Assembly: GCA_015228895.1 (NCBI GenBank)
Contig: JADGCR010000054.1
Coordinates: 1-11,921, forward strand
Direction of reading: 5' to 3'
Source of the DNA: Magnetococcales bacterium
GTDB lineage: Bacteria > Pseudomonadota > Magnetococcia > Magnetococcales > Magnetaquicoccaceae
DNA length: 11,921 nucleotides
The translations under genes were made by a program, and so were the position numbers. This document shows positions 1 through 7,272 of this stretch, piece after piece. The first letter of the stretch is position 1, and every line of letters begins with the position of its first letter. The notes under the pieces are model-generated. The model was not told the DNA's origin. It saw only the letters and a program-made list of their open reading frames with translations, and did no database searches.

Positions 1-2
1 CG

Positions 3-524
3 ATCCTGTTGTTTCTGCCCTCGAAAGGGAGCAACAGCTCCTTTCCCGGTCTGGACCTGAGCGGGGATGACCGGTTTGTCTTCGGGCTGCTGGAGCGGTT
101 TCCCACCTTGCGGCTGATCATCAAACCCCATCCCAAGACCAGGGGGCGCTATCAGAATTATCACGATTTCACCCCCCACGGGGAGCGGGTGACACTCTTT
201 CAGAGCGAAATGGACTCCTCCCTGCTGGCCTCCCTGGCCGACGGCATGGTCACCTCCTGCACCACCTTCGTGCCCCACCTGTTGTGGCTGCGAAAGCCGG
301 TCATCCTGCTGGACGAGTGGACCGGCCGCTACGATCGTTCCCTGATGTACAGCGGTTTCTGTCACCGGCGGGACGAGGCGATCCAACTGCTGGAGCGGAT
401 GCAGCGCGGCCAGGGCGTCCAGCCCAAGGTCACCGGAGAGGGGCTGGCCGCCCTGTTCCAGTTGGGGGTGGTCGAGGGATACGAAGAGGTGCTGGTCAAC
501 AGGCTCGCGGCGATCTTTCGTTAG
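3..524 (+). CDS. GT-B-fold surface-polymer transferase-like protein, C-terminal part
   Basis: The frame is open to the left edge, so only the last ~173 residues are visible and the true start lies outside. Visible features are a strand followed by IIKPHPKTRG, the acidic stretch LFQSEMDSSLLASLAD, then TSCTTFVPHLLWLRKPVILLD. A KPHP-type motif followed by a loop of S/T residues and a hydrophobic strand ending in a proline-rich turn is the usual pattern of the C-terminal half of CDP-glycerol glycerophosphotransferase-like, KpsC/S-like and related GT-B transferases, where this half binds the nucleotide donor. That assignment is from family knowledge and is not specific. No membrane segment is visible. 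The stop codon TAG lies 6 bases from the stop of wecB on the other strand, so the two genes converge with no room for a terminator. The neighbouring glycan genes support a role in surface carbohydrate assembly. Substrate unknown. Confidence 0.6.
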   Translation: MLLFLPSKGSNSSFPGLDLSGDDRFVFGLLERFPTLRLIIKPHPKTRGRYQNYHDFTPHGERVTLFQSEMDSSLLASLADGMVTSCTTFVPHLLWLRKPVILLDEWTGRYDRSLMYSGFCHRRDEAIQLLERMQRGQGVQPKVTGEGLAALFQLGVVEGYEEVLVNRLAAIFR

Positions 525-530
525 GTTCGG

Positions 531-1658
531 TCACATCTCCAGCAGGATCTCCGCGATGCGTCGGGCCGCCTGACCATCCCCGAAGGGGTTGGTGCGGGTG
601 GCCATTTTTTGGAAGGCCCGGTCGTCGTGCAGCAGGGTCGCCACCGTTGCGACGATCTTTTCGGGGTCCGTGCCGGTCAACAGGGCGGTACCCGCCTCCA
701 CCGCTTCCGGTCGTTCGGTCACCTCCCGCATCACCAGGGTCGGCTTGCCGAAGGACGGAGCCTCCTCCTGCACCCCGCCGGAATCGGTCAACACCAGCGT
801 GCAGCGGTCCAGCAGGGCGACGAAGGCGAGATAGTCCACCGGGGGAATCAGCCGGATGGTGGCGATCCCTCCCAGCCGTTGCGTCACCGGCTGCACCACG
901 TTGGGATTCAGATGGACCGGATAGACGATCAGCAGATCGGGTTCCCGGCGGGCGATGGTCGCCAGCGCCTGGCAGATTCCGACCAACCCCTGACCGAAGT
1001 TCTCCCGCCGGTGGCCGGTGACCAGCAGCATCCGTCCGGGCCAGGCGAGAATCTCCGCCAACTCCGCGCCGAAATGGCGCCTTTGCCGCTCTGGCGTGTC
1101 GGGCAGACGGCCCCGCACATGCAGCAGGGCGTCGATCACCGTGTTGCCGGTCACATGAATCCGTTCCTCCGGGATCCCCTCTCGCAACAGGTTCCTTTTG
1201 GCACCCTCGGTGGGAGCGAAATGGAGGGCCGCCAAACGGCCGGTCAACTGCCGGTTTCCCTCCTCCGGAAAGGGACGGGCCAGATCCCAGGTCCTGAGAC
1301 CCGCCTCCACATGGCCCACCGGCACACGGGCGTAAAAGGCCGCCAGAGCCGCGACAAACGTGGTGGTGGTATCTCCGTGCACCAACACCCCGTCGGGTCG
1401 CTCCTGTTTGAGAACCCCCTCCAAAGCCGGCAGCATCCGCGCGGTCAGGCCGTTGAGCTCCTGTCCAGGGGCCATGAGGTCGAGATCGTGGGCCGGCGCG
1501 ATGCCGAACAGTTGCAGCACCTGATCCAGCATGCCCCGATGCTGGGCCGTGACGCAGCAGAGACCCGTCAGACCGGGCGTTCGCGCCACGGCCTGGATCA
1601 CCGGGGCCATTTTGATCGCTTCGGGCCGGGTGCCGAAGATGAAGAGGATTTTTTTCAT
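531..1658 (-). CDS. wecB: UDP-N-acetylglucosamine 2-epimerase (non-hydrolysing)
   Basis: A cytosolic enzyme that interconverts UDP-GlcNAc and UDP-ManNAc, supplying ManNAc units for surface glycans. The 375 residues match the usual family length. Visible motifs, numbered from the start chosen here, are [12 protein letters not shown] at 8-19, HGDTTTT at 94-100 (D96), GHVEAGLRT at 115-123 (E118), PFPEEGNRQ at 129-137 (E132), VTGHRREN at 213-220 (H216), and a C-terminal [17 protein letters not shown] followed by [11 protein letters not shown]96, E118, E132 and H216 correspond to the catalytic residues known in E. coli WecB, so the enzyme should be active. I chose the ATG at 1658 because it gives the canonical [14 protein letters not shown] start and forms an ATGA overlap with the stop of the upstream glycosyltransferase gene, which suggests translational coupling. 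An in-frame ATG four codons earlier (1670) is possible. No ManNAc dehydrogenase (wecC) is in the window, so the fate of UDP-ManNAc is unknown. Confidence 0.95.
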   Translation of the reverse strand: MKKILFIFGTRPEAIKMAPVIQAVARTPGLTGLCCVTAQHRGMLDQVLQLFGIAPAHDLDLMAPGQELNGLTARMLPALEGVLKQERPDGVLVHGDTTTTFVAALAAFYARVPVGHVEAGLRTWDLARPFPEEGNRQLTGRLAALHFAPTEGAKRNLLREGIPEERIHVTGNTVIDALLHVRGRLPDTPERQRRHFGAELAEILAWPGRMLLVTGHRRENFGQGLVGICQALATIARREPDLLIVYPVHLNPNVVQPVTQRLGGIATIRLIPPVDYLAFVALLDRCTLVLTDSGGVQEEAPSFGKPTLVMREVTERPEAVEAGTALLTGTDPEKIVATVATLLHDDRAFQKMATRTNPFGDGQAARRIAEILLEM

Positions 1659-2848
1659 GGGGCCTGGCATTCCGTCAAAGTCCGCTCGAACAGTTGCAGA
1701 TAGCGGGCGGTGGTGTTGGCCACGCTGAATTGTTGCGCGTAGATTCCGTCATGGGCGTTGTGGACCCCGTTGAGGACCAGATTTTCCAGATGGGTGGCGA
1801 TTTTTTCCGTTTCGTGATGGGGGAAGGCGGCTCCCCCCAACCGGGTGACAACCTCCCAGGTGGGGCTGTTGTGCGGTGTCAGGGCCAGGATGGGACGGTC
1901 GGCGCCGAGGTAATCGATCAGCTTGGAGGGCAGGAAAGGGCTGTCCGGCAGGTCCGCGTCCAGGGCCAGCAGGGCGTCCGAGCCGGCCATGTGGGCCAGA
2001 CTCGCCCCGTAGTCCACCGTGGGCAGGGTTTCCACCATGTTTTCCAGACCGAAGGAGCGAATCAGCGTCTCCAGTCTCTCCTGGGAGAAACCCGCGTAGG
2101 GATTGACCCCGCCGATCAGGCGCAGACGGAAGGCGTGTTCCAGTTCGGGTCGTCGTTGTTTCAGCAGGGCCAACGCGAGCAACAGCTTTTCCGGCTGGCG
2201 GTTGGGATAGAAAACCCCCACATGGCTCATGATGAAGCGATCGTTGCTGCGCGGCCAAACCCCGTACAGGGCGGGATCGTAGCAGTGGGGAATGACGACC
2301 CCGCGACTGTGGAGCGGTTCCGGGTATTTTTTCATCACCAGGTGGCGCAGACGGTCATTGACAAACACAATCCGGTCGCTCCGCTCCACCACCAGGCGCT
2401 CCCGTTCCAGCATCAGCTGGCGTTGGCGCGGGGAACTCTCCTTGAGGGGGGAGTCGGCGTACGGGTCGCTGAAATGGGAGATGAACACCACACCCAGTCG
2501 TTGTTTGAGCAGCGCCCCCAGGATGTTGCTCTCCATGGGGTTGGCGAAGGAGAAAACCAGCCGGATGCCATGGGCCTGAATGGTCCGGGCGGCGATGTCC
2601 ACCAGGCGGTCGAAGTAGCGCCGTTCCATCAGACGGCCCAGGGTGCGGGAGAACTTGGCCAGACGGCCACGCTCGAAAGCGGGGATGGTCACCACCGGGG
2701 CCGCCGTCTCCCAATGGCCGCATCCGTCGTAGGTCAGCACCACGGGTTGCATCCCCTGTCGCAGCCACTCCGGGATCATCTTGCCGATCAGAATCGACTG
2801 GGGGCGCAGTTGGGGCGGGGTCCAGAAGCTCAGGCACAAAAGTTTCAT
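1655..2848 (-). CDS. Glycosyltransferase, GT4-like (GT-B fold)
   Basis: Predicted cytosolic or membrane-associated transferase of a nucleotide-activated sugar, 397 residues, a normal length for family 4 glycosyltransferases. The N-terminus [18 protein letters not shown] has the short hydrophobic strand and loop typical of the acceptor domain. Further on are SDRIVFVND (157-165, the usual 'AD-I-vS' position), VIPHCYDP (186-192), [17 protein letters not shown] (207-223, start of the donor domain), LRLIGG (242-247), and [17 protein letters not shown] (305-321), which is the donor-binding PSKL/EYL element of the family. The start ATG at 2848 shares its A with the TGA stop of the deacetylase gene, and the 3' end overlaps wecB by four bases. 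The reading frame extends further upstream within the deacetylase gene, but nothing there resembles a glycosyltransferase. Donor and acceptor sugars cannot be inferred from sequence. Confidence 0.88.
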   Translation of the reverse strand: MKLLCLSFWTPPQLRPQSILIGKMIPEWLRQGMQPVVLTYDGCGHWETAAPVVTIPAFERGRLAKFSRTLGRLMERRYFDRLVDIAARTIQAHGIRLVFSFANPMESNILGALLKQRLGVVFISHFSDPYADSPLKESSPRQRQLMLERERLVVERSDRIVFVNDRLRHLVMKKYPEPLHSRGVVIPHCYDPALYGVWPRSNDRFIMSHVGVFYPNRQPEKLLLALALLKQRRPELEHAFRLRLIGGVNPYAGFSQERLETLIRSFGLENMVETLPTVDYGASLAHMAGSDALLALDADLPDSPFLPSKLIDYLGADRPILALTPHNSPTWEVVTRLGGAAFPHHETEKIATHLENLVLNGVHNAHDGIYAQQFSVANTTARYLQLFERTLTECQAP

Positions 2849-3744
2849 CAGCGTGTGGCCATCGTTGGGGGGTGGGCGTTTGCCATGGTGCGGAACTGAT
2901 CCAGGGTTTGAAAGGAAAAACCGTGGGCGACCGCCGCCCGCAGCGCCTTTTCCCACCACCCTTCCATGCGCACCGCCTGGGAGGGGTCGCAATAGAGGTT
3001 CAGGATCCAGTCCCGCTGCCGGAGGATGTGGGAGAATTCCGTGAAATAACCCTGGAAATGGCCCGCGTCCGGTTTTCTGGCGTCGAATCCGTGGCTGAAG
3101 GTGTCCAGGATGGTCAGGGGCCGGGTGAACGACGGGGAGATGGGCAGCTCCTGCAGGCCGTGATGGGCGTCGTAGAGGGGTCCGTGGCGCAGGGCGCGGA
3201 AGGGCAGGGTGGAGCTGCTGTAGCGGACCCCCAGGGGTTGCAGGAGGGTGTAGACCCGTCTGAGTTCCCCGCTCCGGTTGCTGTGGCCGAAATGGGGAAT
3301 GCGGAATCCGGCCGGGGGGGTCCCGGTCAACGCGGCGACGGCTTCGCACCCCCGGGTCACATCCTCCCGCAATTCGGCGTCCGTCAGTGTGTGGTAATAG
3401 AGGGTGCTCACATAGCGCCCGGCGCGGATTTCCGAGTGACGACGATCACCGTGGGCCATGAGTTCGTGTCCCTCGTGGGCCAGGCTGGCGAACAGGGCCG
3501 GGTCCAGGCGCAGGATCTCCCCCGGGGCGGCGAAGGTGGCGCGGATGCGCAGTTCGTCCAGCAGGGCGCGGATCGGGGTGAGGGCCGGGAGGTCTTCGGG
3601 ATTGTCGCAATCGAAGGAGAGCAGAAAGATCCTGCCGGGCGTCGCTCCCATGAGTCGCCGGCAGAGTTGCGTGTAACGGCGACGGGCCATGGAGGGGAAA
3701 CGACGGTACAGCCGTTGGACCATCCGGTTGAAAAAGGCGTCCAT
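2848..3744 (-). CDS. Polysaccharide deacetylase family protein (NodB-like)
   Basis: Predicted carbohydrate esterase 4 type enzyme that removes N-acetyl groups from a sugar polymer or lipid-linked sugar. 298 residues from the chosen start. LLSFDCDNPED (41-51) supplies the D-x-D of motif 1 (D45, D47). GHELMAHGDRRH (92-103) supplies the metal-binding histidines of motif 2 (H98, H103). GFRIPHFGHS (146-155) matches motif 3. These are in the right order for a NodB fold. Motif 2 has one residue more between the two histidines than the usual HGxxH, which is mildly unusual. The N-terminal ~35 residues are basic, and no clear signal peptide is visible, so it is probably cytoplasmic or peripheral. The start is uncertain: ATG 3744 has a GGAG 13 bases upstream, longer than ideal, and the frame stays open to 3852, which would overlap the upstream gene. 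The stop overlaps the glycosyltransferase start (TGATG), indicating coupled translation. Confidence 0.85.
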   Translation of the reverse strand: MDAFFNRMVQRLYRRFPSMARRRYTQLCRRLMGATPGRIFLLSFDCDNPEDLPALTPIRALLDELRIRATFAAPGEILRLDPALFASLAHEGHELMAHGDRRHSEIRAGRYVSTLYYHTLTDAELREDVTRGCEAVAALTGTPPAGFRIPHFGHSNRSGELRRVYTLLQPLGVRYSSSTLPFRALRHGPLYDAHHGLQELPISPSFTRPLTILDTFSHGFDARKPDAGHFQGYFTEFSHILRQRDWILNLYCDPSQAVRMEGWWEKALRAAVAHGFSFQTLDQFRTMANAHPPTMATR

Positions 3745-3826
3745 GAAAGAAAAAGTTCTCCAGCGGCTGGCGACCAGGAGTTGAAAAAAAGGTTGGCGGG
3801 GATTATTGCAGGCAATTAATGAAATC

Positions 3827-5179
3827 TCAACCCATCTGCGCGGCCAGGGCAAGGTAGGTCTGGTATTTTTTCAGTTTGCGGTTGATTTGATCCGGGGTCA
3901 TTTTGTTCAGGTCCACGGCGATGTAGTCCAGAATGTAGGCGGCCACGATGGGGGGGGTGATCTGTTTGGCGTAGCGTTCCCAGAGGGTGGTGACGGGATC
4001 GTCTCCGGGCAGCAGGCTGTCGCCCGCGCGCCACCAGCGCCCGATCGCCTCGGCCTGGCTGATCTTCAGGCAGGAGGCGAAGCGGAAGAACATCAGGTTC
4101 AGCACATCGAACCAGCAACAGGAGAAGGTCCGCGCGTCTCCCCAGTCCACCAGCACGATGTCGCCCCGGTCCGGGTCCCAGAGGATGTTCTGTTCGTGGA
4201 AATCCCGGTGGGCGAAACCGGGCTGGAGGGTGTGGCGTCGCAGGATGCGCTCGCAGGTCTGATAGTCGGGATGGGTGGCGAAGGTGGTCTCCAGAATCTC
4301 CGCGCGGGCCACCTCCCACAAGGTGACGCTCTGGCTGGAGCAGTGGTGCCGGTTGCGTTCGAAATAGGCCACGATGGCGGGCAGATGGCGCGTCAGATGG
4401 ATCGGGGCGTGACGGGGGGTGACGAGGAGGTGGGGTTGGACCGCCAGAAGCGTCGGCACGCACGTCCGCAAATGGCTGGTGGCCGCCCACCCCATGATGT
4501 TCACGGCCCGGGCCAGTTCCTCACGGGCCCGGGGGGTGAGGCAGAACTTGAAATGCAGGCCCTGGGAGCAGAACCAGATCGCGCCGAAGCGGGCCCGCCG
4601 ACCGGCTTTTGGTTGCAGTTTGGCGAAGAACGCCGGCAGGGTCGATAAAAAGTGCCACACCGCGTCCTGTCGTCGTTCATCGGCCAGGCCGGTCAACTCC
4701 AGTCGGGGGAGCGTCGGGTCGCTGCCCGCGTCCTGTCCCGCGTCCAGCCGGAGCAGCGCGTCGGGTCGGGGCAGCAGGAAACCGTTCCGGGTCGGACCTT
4801 TCAGCAGCAGGCATTCACAGCGGGTCTGCCAGCGGAGCCGCCAGTAGCGCAGCGGCGCTCCGGGGCGTTGGGGATCGAGCCTCCCGGTCACGATCCCCGG
4901 ATTGTCGGCGAGTTCCTGGAGCAGGGCGTCCGTTCGGGCGTCGTCCGCGCCCGCAAGCTCCACCACGAAAGGGGCTGTGTACCAGGCGCGGATGCCATCA
5001 AGTGAAAAAAACATCGTCCATTCCGGTATGGGAGCGGGGGTCATGACGACTTTCCGCCAACAAGTTGAATTCTGGTACTTTTGAAATTCTTCAATGTCAG
5101 GCGCGTTATCCGGATCGCAGACATCACGACACCCCAAAACCTTCATGACCTCATCGCCGAGGTGGTTGATGACATGCAA
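3827..5179 (-). CDS. APH/choline-kinase-like phosphotransferase
   Basis: Predicted ATP-dependent kinase of the protein-kinase-like superfamily, 450 residues. The catalytic loop FAHRDFHEQNILWD (322-335) gives H324, D326 and N331 of Brenner's motif, and IVLVDWGDAR (341-350) gives D345 of the metal-binding motif, followed by the WFDVLNL helix typical of aminoglycoside phosphotransferase and choline kinase relatives. The C-terminal ~130 residues are therefore clear. I cannot see an obvious nucleotide-binding glycine-rich loop or lysine in the first ~300 residues, so the N-terminal lobe is diverged. As the first gene of a glycan cluster it may phosphorylate a sugar, lipid-linked sugar or small head group; an antibiotic-resistance role seems less likely. 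Start uncertain: ATG 5179 has AGG five bases upstream. ATG 5146 and ATG 5044 are alternatives, and the first ~45 codons are more A/T-rich than the rest. An 82-base gap separates it from the deacetylase gene. Confidence 0.78.
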   Translation of the reverse strand: MHVINHLGDEVMKVLGCRDVCDPDNAPDIEEFQKYQNSTCWRKVVMTPAPIPEWTMFFSLDGIRAWYTAPFVVELAGADDARTDALLQELADNPGIVTGRLDPQRPGAPLRYWRLRWQTRCECLLLKGPTRNGFLLPRPDALLRLDAGQDAGSDPTLPRLELTGLADERRQDAVWHFLSTLPAFFAKLQPKAGRRARFGAIWFCSQGLHFKFCLTPRAREELARAVNIMGWAATSHLRTCVPTLLAVQPHLLVTPRHAPIHLTRHLPAIVAYFERNRHHCSSQSVTLWEVARAEILETTFATHPDYQTCERILRRHTLQPGFAHRDFHEQNILWDPDRGDIVLVDWGDARTFSCCWFDVLNLMFFRFASCLKISQAEAIGRWWRAGDSLLPGDDPVTTLWERYAKQITPPIVAAYILDYIAVDLNKMTPDQINRKLKKYQTYLALAAQMG

Positions 5180-5205
5180 ACCTTGTGGTAACCGCCTCCA
5201 GAAAG

Positions 5206-5469
5206 TCAGTTGAACAGGCTGGGCGTCAACAAACGCTTGGCATGATATTCCCGGTAGGCGTGCAATAACTTTGGATCATCCATAAAGACCTGATTGTATA
5301 CTGAAAAATTTTTCGAGAATTGACCCTTGTACAGTATGCCCATGCCGCTGGCGGTTTTGGTGAGCAGTCCACCCTCCATCCCCTGGCTTGCCTGCAACTC
5401 GTTGAAACCGGCGATCAGTCCCCAGTTGATCACATCGTGGAACAAAACGGTGCGGGTGGGCTGGCACAA
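5206..5469 (-). pseudogene. C-terminal remnant of a class I SAM-dependent methyltransferase
   Basis: An 87-codon open stretch, on the same strand as the glycan genes and ending 26 bases before the phosphotransferase start. It begins with TRTVLFHDVINWGLIAGF and continues through LLTKTASGMGILYKG. A strand ending in FHDV, then a helix and a C-terminal 'GMGILY' strand, resembles the last two strands of Methyltransf_24 or cephalosporin-hydroxylase-like SAM methyltransferases as I remember them. Those proteins are over 200 residues long, and the whole SAM-binding N-terminal half is absent here. The frame hits a stop (TGA at 5496-5494) 26 bases above its first possible start, a TTG at 5469 with no ribosome binding site. 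A GGGAG-preceded ATG at 5497 opens a frame one base out of register, so a single indel could have joined the two. I read it as decayed. A genuine small protein is the alternative. Confidence 0.5.
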
Positions 5470-5535
5470 AGGCAGGCAAATTCGGCAAAATGCTCATCCA
5501 TCGCTCCCGGCATTCGAGTGCTGCATATTTTCTGT

Positions 5536-5563
5536 ATTATATCCATCCGCACCCGCAAGTCCA
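5536..5563 (-). promoter_or_regulatory. Sigma-70-like promoter candidate reading towards the remnant and glycan cluster
   Basis: On the minus strand TGGACT (5563-5558, four of six matches to TTGACA) is followed by 16 bases and a perfect TATAAT (5541-5536). Transcription would begin near 5529 and run into the methyltransferase remnant, then the phosphotransferase and the rest of the glycan genes. This lies in one of the few A/T-richer stretches of the window, between divergent gene groups, which is where a promoter is expected. A GGGAG at 5508-5504 and an ATG at 5497 follow, six bases apart. It is a visual match only. The same bases read on the plus strand give TATTAT (5535-5540), a possible -10 for the biotin operon, but with no acceptable -35. 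Confidence 0.35.
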
Positions 5564-5648
5564 TCATGAATATCTCTTCCCCACGGGGGAACAACTTGTT
5601 AATCTGCCTGGAAGCAGCAACCGATGGACCAGAAAACGGGCGCGTGAC

Positions 5649-5654
5649 GGAGGA
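5649..5654 (+). promoter_or_regulatory. Ribosome binding site that decides the bioB start
   Basis: GGAGGA lies nine bases before GTG 5664 and 18 bases before the first in-frame ATG (5673). The spacing favours GTG as the start of bioB, adding three residues (V-E-R) before the methionine. An apparent longer reading frame from 5490 has no comparable site. Confidence 0.55.
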
Positions 5655-5663
5655 AACCAAAAA

Positions 5664-6668
5664 GTGGAACGGATGCCGGAGCACCAGATCTTTTGCCATG
5701 CCCTGGGGGAGGCGGCCCTGCGGGGAGAGACCCTCCCGCGGGAGCAGGCCCTGCGGGTCCTGAAGGACCCGGAATTGCCCCTGCTCCCCTTGCTGGATGC
5801 GGCGTTTCGGGTGCGCAGGCACCATTTCGGCCTGGGGGTCAGGGTGCATATCCTCAACAACGTCCAGAACGGCCTCTGCCCGGAAGATTGCAACTACTGC
5901 TCCCAGTCCACCAGCGGCACCGGGGAGATCCCGGTCTATCCCATGAAGTCCGACCAGACCATCCTGGACGAGGCGGGCAGGGCTCACGCCTCCGGAGCCT
6001 TCCGCTACTGTCTGGTGTTGTCCGGCCGGGGGCCGGGGGGGGAGCGCGTCGCCCATCTGGCGGCCCTGGTGCGGCGGTTGAAAAGCACCTTTCCCATGGA
6101 GGTCTGTCTGTCGGCGGGCTTGATCGACGCCGGGCAGGCGGCCATCCTCAAGGGGGCCGGTCTGGACCGCTACAACCACAATCTCAACACCTCCGAGGAG
6201 CGCTATGGCACCATCTGCCACACCCACGCCTACGCCGACCGGCTGGCCACGCTGCACGCGGCCCGCGGAGCGGGGCTGGAGGTGTGCAGCGGGATGATCG
6301 TCGGCATGGGGGAGGCGGCGGAGGAGGTGGTGGAGGTGGCCATGGAACTGAGGCGTCTCCAGGCCCGTTCCATCCCGGTCAATTTTTATGTCCATGCTCC
6401 GGGGGCGTCGCTGGGGGCGCAGAACCGGCTGACCCCGGAACGCTGTTTGCGCACCCTCTGCCTGTTTCGCTTCCTGAACCCCGACGCGGAGATCCGCGCC
6501 GCCGGAGGACGGGAGGCCAACCTGCGGGCGCTGGAGGCCCTGGCCCTGTATCCCGCCAACTCCCTGTTCGCCGAAGGGTATCTGAACACCGGCGGCCACT
6601 CCGCCACCCGGACCACGCAGATGATCGGCGACGCGGGCTTTCAGGTGGAACGGGTGGATGAACATTAA
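5664..6668 (+). CDS. bioB: Biotin synthase
   Basis: A cytosolic radical-SAM enzyme that inserts sulfur into dethiobiotin to make biotin, the last step of the pathway. 334 residues from the GTG start, close to the usual ~320-350. CPEDCNYC (72-79) provides the CxxxCxxC cysteines for the [4Fe-4S] cluster. C116 (FRYCLVLS), C148 (MEVCLSAG), C208 (LEVCSGM) and R278 (AEIRAAGGRE) sit at the positions of the four [2Fe-2S] ligands C97, C128, C188 and R260 of E. coli BioB, so both clusters should form. YNHNLNTSEERY (170-181) is the substrate-binding signature. The segment normally written NFLxPIxGTPL reads NFYVHAPGASLGAQN here, a noticeable departure near the active site. The start rests on GGAGGA nine bases before GTG. 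The 3' end overlaps bioD by 11 bases, so it is the first gene of a coupled bioB-bioD-bioA unit. Confidence 0.93.
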   Translation: MERMPEHQIFCHALGEAALRGETLPREQALRVLKDPELPLLPLLDAAFRVRRHHFGLGVRVHILNNVQNGLCPEDCNYCSQSTSGTGEIPVYPMKSDQTILDEAGRAHASGAFRYCLVLSGRGPGGERVAHLAALVRRLKSTFPMEVCLSAGLIDAGQAAILKGAGLDRYNHNLNTSEERYGTICHTHAYADRLATLHAARGAGLEVCSGMIVGMGEAAEEVVEVAMELRRLQARSIPVNFYVHAPGASLGAQNRLTPERCLRTLCLFRFLNPDAEIRAAGGREANLRALEALALYPANSLFAEGYLNTGGHSATRTTQMIGDAGFQVERVDEH

Positions 6669-7272
6669 ACGCGGGGTGTTCGTGACCGGGAGCGATACCG
6701 GCGTCGGCAAGAGCGTGGCCGCCGCCTGGCTGGTGGGGCTGCTGGCCGGCGCCTACTGGAAGCCGGTCCAATCCGGGCTGGAAGGGGAAAGCGACACCGG
6801 GATGGTGCGACGGTTGACCGGGTGCGTCACCTTCCCGGAGACGTTCCGCTTGACCCATCCCCTTTCCCCCCATGAGGCGGCCCGTCTGGATGGCCTGGAG
6901 TTGCGTCTGGAGGATTTCTCCCTGCCCGCCACCCCCCACCCCCTGATCGTGGAAGGGGCGGGCGGGGTGCTGGTGCCGCTGAACGGGGAGGCGTTCATGG
7001 TGGATCTCATGGCGCGACTGGGGTTGCCCGTGGTGTTGACCGCCCGCACCGCCCTGGGTACCATCAACCACACCCTGATGAGCCTGGAGTGTCTGCGTCG
7101 CCGTGATCTGGCGGTGGCGGGGGTGATCCTCTCCGGGCCGCCGGATCCGGCCAACCGGGAGGCCATCGCCCGTTTCGGCGCGGTCCCGATTATCGCCGAG
7201 ATTCCCTGGCTTGCCCCCTTGACCTCCGCCACCCTGGCCGCTGTGCCCTGCCGGCACCGGTTCCTCCCATGA
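6658..7272 (+). CDS. bioD: Dethiobiotin synthetase
   Basis: An ATP-dependent cytosolic enzyme that closes the ureido ring of 7,8-diaminononanoate (DAPA) with CO2 to give dethiobiotin, the substrate of BioB. VFVTGSDTGVGKS (7-19) is the P-loop, with K18. YWKPVQSG (33-40) holds the second conserved lysine, K35. VEGAGGVLVPL is the carboxylate and Mg-binding loop of the family. At 204 residues it is shorter than the typical ~220-230, mainly at the C-terminus, but the catalytic motifs are intact. It starts inside the end of bioB (11-base overlap) and its TGA overlaps the bioA ATG by four bases (ATGA), so all three biotin genes are probably translated in a coupled manner. Confidence 0.93.
   Translation: MNIKRGVFVTGSDTGVGKSVAAAWLVGLLAGAYWKPVQSGLEGESDTGMVRRLTGCVTFPETFRLTHPLSPHEAARLDGLELRLEDFSLPATPHPLIVEGAGGVLVPLNGEAFMVDLMARLGLPVVLTARTALGTINHTLMSLECLRRRDLAVAGVILSGPPDPANREAIARFGAVPIIAEIPWLAPLTSATLAAVPCRHRFLP

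Noticed and set aside
609..1703. A 364-codon plus-strand frame over wecB
   Set aside because: Shadow of wecB, whose motifs are complete on the other strand.
1694..2899. A 401-codon plus-strand frame over the glycosyltransferase gene
   Set aside because: Shadow with low-complexity Gly/Gln/Val composition and no family resemblance.
3790..3815. Terminator between the phosphotransferase and deacetylase genes (T run on the minus strand at 3783-3789)
   Set aside because: The T run is not preceded by a convincing GC hairpin, and the genes look like one unit.
5596..5604. TTGTTAATC as a BirA operator half-site upstream of bioB
   Set aside because: The required inverted half (like GGTTTACAA) is not found 14-16 bases downstream, so a single half-site is not enough.
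6310..6345. GGA/GGT-rich run in bioB as a repeat element
   Set aside because: It simply encodes the Glu/Val-rich helix GEAAEEVVEVAMEL and is not a tandem repeat.
5430..6710. A 426-codon minus-strand frame across bioB
   Set aside because: Antisense shadow of bioB. Only its last ~23 codons lie outside the gene, and they have no recognisable content.
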